DNA of 64,000 bases from Lachnospiraceae bacterium. GTDB lineage: Bacteria; Bacillota; Clostridia; Lachnospirales; Lachnospiraceae. Every line of letters begins with the position of its first letter. The first letter of the stretch is position 1. Both the position numbers and the translations under genes were made by a program. The notes below the pieces were generated by a model, which searched no databases, was not told where the DNA came from, and saw nothing but the letters and a program-made list of their open reading frames with translations. This document shows, piece by piece, positions 16,918 through 25,899 of this stretch. The DNA lies in NCBI GenBank assembly GCA_021153325.1, contig JAGKTQ010000016.1, forward strand, positions 1 to 64,000. Reading direction: 5' to 3'.

Positions 16918-17608
16918 TTCCAATATCCTCTAATGGAACGAATACGGGGGCTTCTTCGGTTCCAGTATTCGTAAAAGTATCTTCTCTTGTGATCTGTAAA
17001 GCAAATTCGGGAAGTTCAAAACCATTTTCTTTATATAATGCCTCCATAACAAGGGAGGGTTTAATATTTCCGGAGCTACTGGCATCGACGAACAACTGCA
17101 CGCTTTCTGGTTCCGCTTTCATTTCATAAATATATGGCTTTAAATCCAGCTCTTTTTCGCTTTTTTTTGTTTGTTTTGTAACAAGAATAGCATTCTTTGC
17201 CATAAAAGCATTTACGGCTTCTGGCAGAGCAAAGGTCGGTTCTTTTCCAGAGGAAAAACGAATCGTGTATTTGGCAGCAGCTACACTTGCCATGGCATTT
17301 TCAGCCTCTTCCGGCAACATGCGGACACTTTCTACATGAATGCCATCAACCATAACTGCATTTAAACGGTCAGTCATATCTGCAGAGTTTGTTACAGAGT
17401 TTGCTTCTATGTCAAAATATTCGCCGTTACTTTCTAATCCTACACCAAGGGGCGCTGCAAAAGACATAATCTGATGCGGACTAAAGCCGGTCGAATAGGC
17501 AATATCGATGTCGGCACGACGCATGGCTTTTTGGAAATAGCGCATAACATCAAGATGACCAATAAATTTCATGACTCCATGTTTGGAAAATTTAATTCTA
17601 AGCTTCAT
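16907..17608 (-). CDS. TIGR03936-family radical-SAM-associated protein (DUF2344)
   Basis: 233 residues of the TIGR03936 family: KFSKHGVMKFIGHLDVMRYFQKAMRRA near the start region (basic, RNA-binding-like) and YSTGFSPHQIMSFA. Always found next to, or fused with, the TIGR03960 radical SAM protein, which precedes it here by 5 nt. The function is unknown; an RNA modification role is inferred from neighbours RNase G and L21. Confidence 0.85.
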   Translation of the reverse strand: MKLRIKFSKHGVMKFIGHLDVMRYFQKAMRRADIDIAYSTGFSPHQIMSFAAPLGVGLESNGEYFDIEANSVTNSADMTDRLNAVMVDGIHVESVRMLPEEAENAMASVAAAKYTIRFSSGKEPTFALPEAVNAFMAKNAILVTKQTKKSEKELDLKPYIYEMKAEPESVQLFVDASSSGNIKPSLVMEALYKENGFELPEFALQITREDTFTNTGTEEAPVFVPLEDIGNEF

Positions 17609-17613
17609 ATCCG

Positions 17614-19482
17614 TTACCCCCTTTCCTCAAAGCAGACACCACAGCCAAAGCGGTTTGCACCACAGCCCTGACATTGTGTACGGCAGTTTGGTGAAACAGT
17701 CTCATCCATTGCCTTTAACCATTCTCGTTTTAAAAAGTCTTTTGTGACACCACAGTCTAAGAAATCCCACGGGAAAATTTCATCAAGGGAACGTTCTCTT
17801 GTTGTATAAAAGTCAATGGAAACCTGACATTCTTCAAATGCCTCCAGCCATAGATCATTGTGGAAATATTCGCTCCAGGAATCAAATAAACAGCCTTTTT
17901 CATAAGCTTTCATAATGACGGGAGCTACTTTTCTGTCACCACGGGCAAAAACACCTTCTAAAACGCTGACATCTGCTTCGTGCCAGTTGTATTTTATACT
18001 CTTTTGATTTAACTGCTCTAAAACTGCCTTTTTAGTAATGTGCGCTTTTTCGATAAACTCTTCTTTGGTGCTCATAGTTGCCCACTGGAATGGAGTAAAT
18101 GGTTTTGGAATAAAGAAAGAGGTACTTGTTACAATTTGTACTTTTCCATTTCTTTTTTCCTTTGGAACAGTATCATAAAAGGTCTTTGCAATTTTATTGG
18201 AAAGTTCAGCAATACCACGGATATCTTCTTCCGTTTCGGTAGGAAGTCCGAGCATGAAATATAATTTAACTCTTGTCCAGCCACCTTCAAATGCCATAGC
18301 AGCCCCTTTTAAAATGACTTCTTCGGTCAATCCCTTGTTAATAACATCTCGGAGTCTCTGGCTTCCTGCTTCCGGTGCAAAGGTAAGACTGCTCTTTCTT
18401 ACGTCCTGTACTTTGCTCATCACATCCAGTGAAAAGGCATCAATTCTTAAGGATGGCAGGGAAATATTAATATTTTTCTGTTTACATTCGTCAATTAAAA
18501 AGGCAATCAGTTCTTCTAATTGGGAATAGTCACTGGAACTTAAGGAGCTTAAAGAAATTTCTTCATGTCCGGTATTTTTCAGCATTTCAACAGCATATCT
18601 TTTTAAAACTTCTACATCCCGCTCTCTGACCGGACGATAGAGCTGTCCTGCCTGGCAGAAACGACAGCCGCGGATACAACCACGCTGGATTTCCAGCACG
18701 ACTCTGTCCTGTGTCACTTTGATAAAAGGAACGACTGGTTTTTCCGGGTAATTGGTGTTGGAAACATCTGTAACCATTTCTTTTACGATCGTGGTAGGAA
18801 TCTGTTCTCTTGTAGGGGTAAAGGAAGCAATGGTTCCGTCTTCGTTATAGGCCGTTTCATAAAATCTTGGAACATACATGCCCGGAATCTGTGCAGCCTG
18901 ATACAGGAAATCTTCTCTGCTTCCCCCTTGTTTCTTGTTTTCTTTATAGACATCTAAAAGTCTGCGGTACTGTGTCTCCCCTTCACCAATATAGAAAATA
19001 TCAAAGAAATCAGCGATTGGTTCTGGATTGTAAGTACAAGGACCACCGCCAATAACGATTGGGACATCTTCACCACGCTCTTTTGCTAAAAGAGGAATTT
19101 TAGACAGATCCAAAATCTGCAAAATATTGGTATAACACATTTCATACTGTAAGGTAATGCCTAAAAAATCAAAGTCCTTTACAGGTTCCTGAGATTCTAA
19201 GGCAAAAAGTGGAATATTTTGCTCGCGCATGATCTTGTCCAAATCGACCCACGGTGAATAGACACGCTCACACCACGTATCTTCAAAGCGATTTAACATA
19301 TCATAAATGATCTGAATTCCTAAATGGGACATACCAATTTCGTATACATCTGGAAAACACATACAGAAACGGATGTCGACTTTACTTTTGTCTTTTACGA
19401 CACTATTTACTTCGTTGCCGATATAACGTGCCGGTTTTTCAATCTTTAATAAAATTTCATCGGATAATGCTGGTTTTATCAT
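17614..19482 (-). CDS. TIGR03960-family B12-binding radical SAM protein
   Basis: 622 residues: a B12-binding-like N-terminal domain (about 50-200; GMSHLGIQIIYDML), a radical SAM core with the cluster motif RGCIRGCRFCQAG (CxxxCxxC), and a Cys-rich C-terminus (CRTQCQGCGANRFGCGVCF) that may bind another cluster. It acts with the TIGR03936 partner. Substrate unknown, but the pair is conserved across Clostridia beside RNase G and L21. Confidence 0.88.
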   Translation of the reverse strand: MIKPALSDEILLKIEKPARYIGNEVNSVVKDKSKVDIRFCMCFPDVYEIGMSHLGIQIIYDMLNRFEDTWCERVYSPWVDLDKIMREQNIPLFALESQEPVKDFDFLGITLQYEMCYTNILQILDLSKIPLLAKERGEDVPIVIGGGPCTYNPEPIADFFDIFYIGEGETQYRRLLDVYKENKKQGGSREDFLYQAAQIPGMYVPRFYETAYNEDGTIASFTPTREQIPTTIVKEMVTDVSNTNYPEKPVVPFIKVTQDRVVLEIQRGCIRGCRFCQAGQLYRPVRERDVEVLKRYAVEMLKNTGHEEISLSSLSSSDYSQLEELIAFLIDECKQKNINISLPSLRIDAFSLDVMSKVQDVRKSSLTFAPEAGSQRLRDVINKGLTEEVILKGAAMAFEGGWTRVKLYFMLGLPTETEEDIRGIAELSNKIAKTFYDTVPKEKRNGKVQIVTSTSFFIPKPFTPFQWATMSTKEEFIEKAHITKKAVLEQLNQKSIKYNWHEADVSVLEGVFARGDRKVAPVIMKAYEKGCLFDSWSEYFHNDLWLEAFEECQVSIDFYTTRERSLDEIFPWDFLDCGVTKDFLKREWLKAMDETVSPNCRTQCQGCGANRFGCGVCFEERG

Positions 19483-19526
19483 AAATGTCCTTTCTATACC
19501 GAAATATCATTGTATCAAAATAGAGC

Positions 19527-19883
19527 TTATTCTTCTTTATCAGATAAAGTATAAGTGAAATTTTCGATAAAATCAATTGTATTTATATCCACCTCTTTAT
19601 TTATGGCTGTTTGAATTTCTTTTGCTCCAATATATCCAATCTTTGTATTGCTGTGATCCAAATAGAAAAATGCAAGAAAAAGTAGAAAAGATAGACCGAG
19701 GCGAAGGCGGAGTCCGAAGAAAGGTCGAACTGTCTTTTCCGTTTCCGTAAAGTATTCCGGTTCTACATATCCGTAATTTAATAACCTTTGCCGTGACTGC
19801 ATTTTCATGCGGTTTTCTTGATTTTCTGCCCGGATCATTTGTACCAGTTGTAATTTTGTATCACTAGAAACATGTTGTTCCAT
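19527..19883 (-). CDS. Small single-pass membrane protein, unknown
   Basis: 118 residues from the ATG at 19883, which has AGGGGA 7 nt upstream; the longer frame to 19970 runs into the terminator of the his operon and is not used. It has a charged Gln/Met/Arg-rich N-terminal part (about 1-55), one membrane segment near 60-78 (LSFLLFLAFFYLD) and a polar tail ending DKEE. No family recognised. It is 44 nt upstream of the TIGR03960 gene and may lead that operon. Confidence 0.65.
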   Translation of the reverse strand: MEQHVSSDTKLQLVQMIRAENQENRMKMQSRQRLLNYGYVEPEYFTETEKTVRPFFGLRLRLGLSFLLFLAFFYLDHSNTKIGYIGAKEIQTAINKEVDINTIDFIENFTYTLSDKEE

Positions 19884-19950
19884 AAGCTTCCCCTTTTGAC
19901 TCTTAAAATAAAAATTAAGACTTTTGGCTTGTAATAATAGTATGAAGAGG

Positions 19951-20015
19951 AGAAAATAAAAATTCCCCATTAAGTCAAAAGAATGTAAAAATCATTCTAA
20001 GACTTAATGGAGAAT
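19951..20015 (-). terminator. Terminator of the histidine operon
   Basis: 15-bp stem (20001-20015 with 19962-19976, one G-T pair) enclosing a smaller AGAATG/CATTCT stem, followed by TTTTTATTTT on the minus strand. It begins four bases after the hisIE stop. Confidence 0.9.
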
Positions 20016-20019
20016 CAAA

Positions 20020-21303
20020 TTAACGGTTTGCTAATTCTTCTGTGATTTCTTCCCAAGTAACGCCTTTTTCTACCATAAGTACCATCATATGATAGAGAAA
20101 ATCAGAAATTTCGTATTTGATTTCGTTAGCATTCGGATTTTTTGCTGCGATAACAATTTCCGTAGCTTCCTCTCCGACCTTTTTCAATATTTTATCAATA
20201 CCTTTGTCAAATAAATAATTTGTATAAGAACCTTCCTTAGGATGAATCTTTCTATCTTTGATCACATTAAATACATCTTCAAATACTTTCAAAGGATTGG
20301 CAGAATTTGTTTCACCCGGAATGACTTCATTAAAGAAACAGCTGTAGCTTCCTGTATGACAAGCTGCACCAACTTGAGACACTTTTGCAAGCAAAGTATC
20401 TTTATCACAGTCAGCAGTCAGTGATTTCAGATACTGGTAATGCCCACTTGTATCACCCTTGATCCAAAGCTCGTTTCTGCTGCGGCTGTAATAAGTCATG
20501 CGACCTGTTTTTACAGTATTGTTAAATGCCTCTTCATTCATATAGGCAACCATAAGCACTTGATCTGTTTTATAATCCTGTACAACGACGGGAAGCATTC
20601 CGTCAGAATTTAATTTAAAATCGCTCCATGTCAGAGCTGGCTCGATCAGATGCACTTCGATTCCGTTTGATTTACACATCGTTTTCATCGTGTTCAATTC
20701 TTTGGCATTGTCATTTATTGCATTGCCTGTAATACCACTGACAGAAGCATTTCCAAGAATTTCAAATAATTTATCAAGAGAAACCTCTGGAAGAGCGATT
20801 ATAGTAGGAACATTGCATGCGAAATAAGATTCCTTGATTGCTGCTTCATTCACTAAAATTAATTCACTGACATAAGTTTCTAAAAGTTCCTTATGCTCAT
20901 GGATGGCATCCGCACCACTATAGCATGCCACAATCTTTTCTTTTCCAAACTTTAAGGAAACTTCTTCTGTAATATTAATGTTCTCTTCTTTGCTGTAATT
21001 TAAAGCAGCCTGTTTACATCCGGCATAAAGTAATTTCTTAATGTCTTCCATACGATGTACATTTCCAGCGCCAATAACTGGGATTTCAATGGAGGCACAG
21101 ATCGCTTTGATTACGTCAAGAGCAGCTTCATGTTCGGCATCACCATTTGACAGGTCAAAGACCAGTAAAGCATCCGCTCCATTGTCACTGTAAAATTTTG
21201 CTAATTCTACAGGATTCATATTAATAACTGTCTTATCTTTCAGGCTTGTTACTGCTTTTTCCTGATAAAGATAAATACATGGAATAAATTTTTTTTGTTG
21301 CAT
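20020..21303 (-). CDS. hisI: HisIE fused to a degenerate HisF-like domain
   Basis: 427 residues in three parts. Residues about 1-218 resemble the HisF/HisA barrel (FIPCI, PVELAKFYSDNGADAL, IPVIGAGNVHRMEDIKKLL), but both catalytic Asp positions appear as Tyr (Tyr11 and Tyr128). Residues about 225-330 are phosphoribosyl-AMP cyclohydrolase with WIKGDTSG, DCDKDTL and the zinc motif CHTGSYSC. Residues about 338-427 are phosphoribosyl-ATP pyrophosphatase (KKVGEEATEIVIAAKN, ISDFLYHMMVLM). It therefore performs histidine steps 2 and 3, with the first domain probably structural or regulatory. It is the last gene of hisZGDB-IE, 14 nt after hisB. Confidence 0.92.
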   Translation of the reverse strand: MQQKKFIPCIYLYQEKAVTSLKDKTVINMNPVELAKFYSDNGADALLVFDLSNGDAEHEAALDVIKAICASIEIPVIGAGNVHRMEDIKKLLYAGCKQAALNYSKEENINITEEVSLKFGKEKIVACYSGADAIHEHKELLETYVSELILVNEAAIKESYFACNVPTIIALPEVSLDKLFEILGNASVSGITGNAINDNAKELNTMKTMCKSNGIEVHLIEPALTWSDFKLNSDGMLPVVVQDYKTDQVLMVAYMNEEAFNNTVKTGRMTYYSRSRNELWIKGDTSGHYQYLKSLTADCDKDTLLAKVSQVGAACHTGSYSCFFNEVIPGETNSANPLKVFEDVFNVIKDRKIHPKEGSYTNYLFDKGIDKILKKVGEEATEIVIAAKNPNANEIKYEISDFLYHMMVLMVEKGVTWEEITEELANR

Positions 21304-21317
21304 AAGGTATCCTTCCT

Positions 21318-21905
21318 TTATAAACTTCCTTTTGTACTTAAAACGCTTGTAATACGCTCATCTTTCGTAACTGCCATGTCTAATGCCTTAGCGAAGGCTT
21401 TGAACATAGCTTCGATCTTGTGGTGGTCATTCATTCCTGAAAGCACCTTAATATGTAAATTCATTGCTGCACTGTAGGACACGGCGTAGAAAAATTCCCT
21501 TACGAGCTGTGTATCAAAATCGCCTACCTTGTCAGCTTCAAAATCGCCTTCAAAAGAAAAATAAGGGCGTCCGCAAAGATCAATGGCACAAAGTACTAAT
21601 GTTTCATCCATTGGAAGAATAAAGGAACCATATCTTGTAATGCCTGCTTTATCGCCTAAAGCCTCTTTAATGGCAGTTCCAAGTACAATACCGGTATCTT
21701 CTACTGTATGATGTCCATCCACGTTTAAATCACCATTTACTTTGCATTTCAGATCAAAAAAACCATGTTTTGCAAAGCCTTCTAACATATGATCAAAAAA
21801 GCCGATTCCGGTATCAATTTCGCTTTTTCCCATACCGTCGATATTTAAAATAACAGAAATGTCTGTTTCCTTTGTTTTTCGTTCAATTGTTGTGCTTCTT
21901 GCCAT
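21318..21905 (-). CDS. hisB: HisB, imidazoleglycerol-phosphate dehydratase
   Basis: 195 residues, the single-function form (no phosphatase domain). Manganese-binding HHxxE motifs are visible as GHHTVEDTG and DHHKIEAMF, along with GIGFFDHML. It performs the dehydration step of histidine synthesis. AGGAAA precedes the ATG. It sits 60 nt after hisD in the operon. Confidence 0.96.
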   Translation of the reverse strand: MARSTTIERKTKETDISVILNIDGMGKSEIDTGIGFFDHMLEGFAKHGFFDLKCKVNGDLNVDGHHTVEDTGIVLGTAIKEALGDKAGITRYGSFILPMDETLVLCAIDLCGRPYFSFEGDFEADKVGDFDTQLVREFFYAVSYSAAMNLHIKVLSGMNDHHKIEAMFKAFAKALDMAVTKDERITSVLSTKGSL

Positions 21906-21965
21906 AAAATTTCCTGCTTTCTTTTCCTTACTTTTATCTTTGCTCTCAACCGTTATAAGTATATG

Positions 21966-23261
21966 TTATTTATTTTCAAATCTTACTTTAATGGAATTTG
22001 CATGTGCAGTCAATCCTTCATTTTCTGCAAACAGTTCAATATCTTTGTGAACTGCTTCTAAGGCACTTCTAGAGTAAGAAATGATACTCGTTTTCTTTAA
22101 GAAATCATCTACATTAAGTGGGGAGAAAAATCTTGCTGTACCATTTGTAGGAAGTACATGGTTCGGACCTGCAAAATAATCACCCAAAGGCTCGGAAGAA
22201 TATTCTCCAAGGAAAATAGCTCCGGCATTTTTTATTTTTGTCATTGTTTCAAAAGGATTCTTTGTTAAGATCTCCAAGTGTTCAGATGCAATTTCGTTCG
22301 CAGTTTCAATGGCGTCATCCATACTATCTGCAACCAGAATGTAACCATAATTTTCCAGAGATTTTTTCATAATATCTGTTCTGGAAAGCTGGTTCACAAA
22401 TTCTTCTACCTGTGCGGAAACTGCTTTTGCGAGTTCTCTGCTCGTAGTGATCAAAATAGCGGAAGCCAGTTCGTCATGCTCTGCCTGTGAAAGCAAATCT
22501 GCAGCTACGAAACGTGGGTTCGCAGTTTCATCTGCAAGAACGAGAATCTCGCTTGGACCAGCAATAGAATCAATGCTTACGTGTCCATAAACGGCTTTTT
22601 TGGCAAGGGCTACAAAGATATTACCCGGACCTGTGATCTTATCTACTTTAGGAATGCTTTCAGTTCCAAAGGCAAGTGCTGCGATTGCCTGTGCACCGCC
22701 TACTTTATAAATGACATCAGCACCTGCAATATCAGCAGCCACTAAAGTTCCAGGATTTACTTTGCCATCTTTTCCTGGAGGTGTTGTCATCATGATTGTT
22801 TTTACTCCGGCTACCTTTGCCGGTACAATGTTCATTAATACGCTGGAAGGATAGGCTGCTTTTCCACCCGGTACATAAACACCAACTTTTTCCAATGCGG
22901 TAATACGCTGTCCTAAGATAGAACCGTTATCTTTTGTATCAATCCAGCTGTTGTGCAGCTGTTTTGCATGGAAATCACGGATGTTTTCAGCAGATTTTTT
23001 CATAACTTCGATAAAATCTTTATCCAGTGCAGCGTATGCTTCCTCTATTTCTTCCTTGGTTACGCATATCGTGTCTTTTGTGATATCACAGTGATCGAAT
23101 TTACTTGTATATTCAAATAATGCTTTATCGCCTTCTGTTTTTACTTTATTCACAATTTCTGCAACGGTTGCTTCATAAGTTCCGTAATTGTTCGGACTTC
23201 TTTTTAATAAATCATTTAAAAGATTGTCTTTTGTTTCTTTTGTAAGTTCTACAATCCTCAT
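21966..23261 (-). CDS. hisD: HisD, histidinol dehydrogenase
   Basis: 431 residues, full length. Family signature VGVYVPGGKAAYPSSVLM, the AGVKTIMMTTPP and GPGNIFVALAKK stretches, and the zinc/catalytic region EHLEI..GPNHVLPT are present. It catalyses the two NAD-linked oxidations from histidinol to histidine. AGAGGT lies before the ATG, 19 nt after hisG. Confidence 0.96.
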   Translation of the reverse strand: MRIVELTKETKDNLLNDLLKRSPNNYGTYEATVAEIVNKVKTEGDKALFEYTSKFDHCDITKDTICVTKEEIEEAYAALDKDFIEVMKKSAENIRDFHAKQLHNSWIDTKDNGSILGQRITALEKVGVYVPGGKAAYPSSVLMNIVPAKVAGVKTIMMTTPPGKDGKVNPGTLVAADIAGADVIYKVGGAQAIAALAFGTESIPKVDKITGPGNIFVALAKKAVYGHVSIDSIAGPSEILVLADETANPRFVAADLLSQAEHDELASAILITTSRELAKAVSAQVEEFVNQLSRTDIMKKSLENYGYILVADSMDDAIETANEIASEHLEILTKNPFETMTKIKNAGAIFLGEYSSEPLGDYFAGPNHVLPTNGTARFFSPLNVDDFLKKTSIISYSRSALEAVHKDIELFAENEGLTAHANSIKVRFENK

Positions 23262-23280
23262 GTTAGTACCTCTTTTCTGT

Positions 23281-23928
23281 TTATATATGTTTTCTAATTT
23301 CGTTGATCAGTTTTTTAATGCGTTCGGATTCCATCTGCATGCTTACCTGATTTACAATCATTCTCGCAGATAATGGACAGATTTCTTCTAATACTTCCAG
23401 ACCATTTTCACGTAAAGTAGAACCGGTCTCTACGATATCAACAATCACGTCAGAAAGCTGTACAATCGGTCCTAATTCAACAGAACCATTTAATTTGATG
23501 ATATCTACCGTCTGATGCTTTTTGTTATAGAAATAATCTTTTGCGATATTTGGATATTTACTTGCTACACGAATTCTTTCGTGATGCTGTAACAACTCTC
23601 TTGCACTTGCAGGACCGCAGACACACATTCTGCATTTTCCAAAGCCTAAGTCTAAAACTTCATAAACTCTTCGACCCTCTTCTAACAGAGTATCTTTGCC
23701 TACTACTCCGATATCGGCTGCACCATATTCTACATAAGTAGGTACATCCGGCCCTTTGGCAAGGAAGAATTTTAATTTCAGGTCTTCGTTTACAAAAATA
23801 AGTTTTCTGGAATCTTTATCTTTCATTTCTTCACAGGTGATTCCGATTTCTTCCAGTAAAGAAAGGGTTGTTTTTGCAAGTCTGCCTTTTCCTAAGGCAA
23901 AGGTCAAGTATCTTGTATCTTCACTCAT
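23281..23928 (-). CDS. hisG: HisG short form, ATP phosphoribosyltransferase catalytic subunit
   Basis: 215 residues, the short form that lacks the C-terminal histidine-binding domain and needs HisZ. Start ALGKGRLAK and the PRPP loop DIVETGSTLRENGL are present. It catalyses the first, feedback-controlled step. It is two bases from hisZ, consistent with an obligate complex made at equal amounts. Confidence 0.95.
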   Translation of the reverse strand: MSEDTRYLTFALGKGRLAKTTLSLLEEIGITCEEMKDKDSRKLIFVNEDLKLKFFLAKGPDVPTYVEYGAADIGVVGKDTLLEEGRRVYEVLDLGFGKCRMCVCGPASARELLQHHERIRVASKYPNIAKDYFYNKKHQTVDIIKLNGSVELGPIVQLSDVIVDIVETGSTLRENGLEVLEEICPLSARMIVNQVSMQMESERIKKLINEIRKHI

Positions 23929-23930
23929 TG

Positions 23931-25166
23931 CTATTTGTCCTCCCTGTTTGAAGGTACAGAAACTGTTTTTGTGCTTCCGTTTTCTTCTATATACATAATC
24001 TGTGCGCAGCGATTTAAAAGAGCATAATTTTCATAATCTGCTTCTGTTTTTTGTCCGTTTGCAGGAATGAGACCTGCACATTTTCCGGATTTTATGATTT
24101 TTTGTGCTTCTTGCAATGCTTGTTTATGAGTGGATTCTTTGTAAACAATTAATGTGTCTGTTGTGGAAATATCAACAGAAAGGTTCTGTCTTGATAATGC
24201 TTCTAAAACATCATCCACAACAATAACAAAGCCGATCGCAGGAGCTTTTTTACCAAATTTTTCAAGCAGATTGTCATAACGTCCGCCTTTTACAATAGCA
24301 TCTCCGATACCATAAGTATAGGCTTTAAAAATAATTCCAGTATAATAATGATATTTGCTTAAAAGACCTAAGTCAAAGGAAATATATTTTTCTACGCCAT
24401 AATCTTTTAAAACTTCATAAAGCTTTTCAAGGCGTTCTAATGCTTCTATAGATACTGAATTGTTGACCAGTTTCTTTGCTGTTTCTATGACATCGAAGCC
24501 TCCGAAAAGTTCATTCATTTTCAGAAGTCCCTCTCTGTGCTGTTCGGAAATGTTTTCCTGAATCAGAAGTTCCTCTGCTCCAAAATAATTTTTTTCGGAA
24601 ATGTAGTCTCTTAAGGAAGATTCTGTTTCATCAGAAAGACCGGCTTCTCGACAAAGTCCTCTGAAATATTCTACATCACCAACACTGATCTGGAACTCAT
24701 CCAGACCGGTACTGCGAAGAGATTCTACGATCAAGGCGATTGCTTCTGCGTCCGCATATACAGAAGGTTCCCCAACGAGCTCTACGCCCATCTGTGTCAC
24801 TTCTTTTAGTTTACCCTGCAAATTAGACGTATTTGTAAAGGTATTTCCAGAATAACAAAAACGTACGGGAAGCGTTTCGTCAATAAAATATTTTGCAGCG
24901 CAACGTGCAATGGAAGGTGTAAAATCTGGTCTTAATACAAGCGTATTTCCTTCTTTATCAAAAAATTTATACAATTCTTTAGAAGGTGTTGTACCAATTT
25001 CTTTTGAAAATACATCAAAAAATTCAAAGGTTGGTGTCTGAATATCCTGATAGCCATAACTTCTGAAAGTTTTGTGGAGCACTTCTTCTACTACAAGTTT
25101 CTTTGCATATTCTTGGCCATAAATATCGCGGACACCTTCCGGTGTATGTACAAAGCGTTTGTTCAT
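23931..25166 (-). CDS. hisZ: HisZ, ATP phosphoribosyltransferase regulatory subunit
   Basis: 411 residues, paralogue of histidyl-tRNA synthetase: class II motifs TPEGVRDIYG, LRPDFTPSIARCAA and GGRYDNLLEKFG are visible, but the anticodon domain is weak. Adjacent short HisG identifies it as HisZ rather than HisRS. It binds histidine for feedback inhibition. GAGGAAA is 7 nt before the ATG. First gene of the operon. Confidence 0.93.
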   Translation of the reverse strand: MNKRFVHTPEGVRDIYGQEYAKKLVVEEVLHKTFRSYGYQDIQTPTFEFFDVFSKEIGTTPSKELYKFFDKEGNTLVLRPDFTPSIARCAAKYFIDETLPVRFCYSGNTFTNTSNLQGKLKEVTQMGVELVGEPSVYADAEAIALIVESLRSTGLDEFQISVGDVEYFRGLCREAGLSDETESSLRDYISEKNYFGAEELLIQENISEQHREGLLKMNELFGGFDVIETAKKLVNNSVSIEALERLEKLYEVLKDYGVEKYISFDLGLLSKYHYYTGIIFKAYTYGIGDAIVKGGRYDNLLEKFGKKAPAIGFVIVVDDVLEALSRQNLSVDISTTDTLIVYKESTHKQALQEAQKIIKSGKCAGLIPANGQKTEADYENYALLNRCAQIMYIEENGSTKTVSVPSNREDK

Positions 25167-25309
25167 GTTATTTCCTCGTTTCTGCGGCTGACCGCATTTT
25201 TTCTCATTTTTCTGTAAAATATATATAAAACATAAAAAATATGTATTTTAAACACTTTAGCGTATTAACGTGCTAATTTGGTAGCATACTACTAAGGTGA
25301 ACTGTTCGT

Positions 25310-25338
25310 AGTATAACTGTTTTTTTCAATTATGTCAA
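25310..25338 (-). promoter_or_regulatory. SigA promoter of the his operon
   Basis: TTGACA (25338-25333), 17-bp spacer, TATACT (25315-25310) on the minus strand, overlapping the last codons of recU. It gives a leader of about 137 nt with small hairpins at 25281-25292 (GTAG/CTAC), 25257-25276, and 25184-25195 (GCGG/CCGC, near the ribosome site). Confidence 0.8.
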
Positions 25339-25865
25339 CGGTCATCTAAATCTTTTTGCAATGCATCTAAATAAGGGACTAAAATGCCATGTTTTTTTGG
25401 AAGGATATAGTCCGGGTTTAATTCTTCAAAGCGAAAGCTTTTTCTACCTCCCTCTTTTGCTCTTTGCCAAAAATAATCCAGCATTTCAAAGGGAATATAG
25501 TAGAATAAGTCTCTGGAAGAATAATAAATTAAAAAGAATGCGATTCCGTTTTGTTTTTCGAACTGCCGCATGAACTCTACCTGATGTTCATGAATATTCT
25601 GAAGGGAAAAAGTATCCACAGCACATTCCTTTGCATCAAAGCATACAGGAATGCCTTGTACGACTCCAATATAGTCGACAGTACTTTTCTGATCAAAATA
25701 TGCTAATGTAATGTGACGGTGTTCTTTATCGATTTTAATTGGCGTAATCGGGGTCGGAATCTTTTGGATTAAAGCAAGTCCGCCCTCTAAATATTTTTCA
25801 TTGGTGCGGTTTATCATATCCTCCAAAGTAGAACCGCGAAGTCCTCTTGAATTCCAGGTCGCCAC
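25335..25865 (-). CDS. recU: RecU, Holliday junction resolvase
   Basis: 176 residues of the RecU family: NRTNEKYLEGGLALIQKIPTP, the nuclease core STVDYIGV..CFDAKE, and NIHEHQVEFM. It resolves recombination intermediates and assists segregation. The longest frame begins at a GTG (25874) lying within the GGAGG ribosome site; GTG at 25865, 8 nt further, is chosen. The his promoter overlaps its 3' end. Confidence 0.92.
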   Translation of the reverse strand: MATWNSRGLRGSTLEDMINRTNEKYLEGGLALIQKIPTPITPIKIDKEHRHITLAYFDQKSTVDYIGVVQGIPVCFDAKECAVDTFSLQNIHEHQVEFMRQFEKQNGIAFFLIYYSSRDLFYYIPFEMLDYFWQRAKEGGRKSFRFEELNPDYILPKKHGILVPYLDALQKDLDDR

Positions 25866-25899
25866 AAATAGCACCTCCGTAAAAGTTTATTGCTATGTT

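Noticed and set aside
25167..25303. T-box or His-rich leader peptide for the his operon
   Set aside because: The leader is too short for a canonical T-box, has no T-box sequence, and the only tiny frame (14 codons overlapping the hisZ ATG) has no His codons and no ribosome site.
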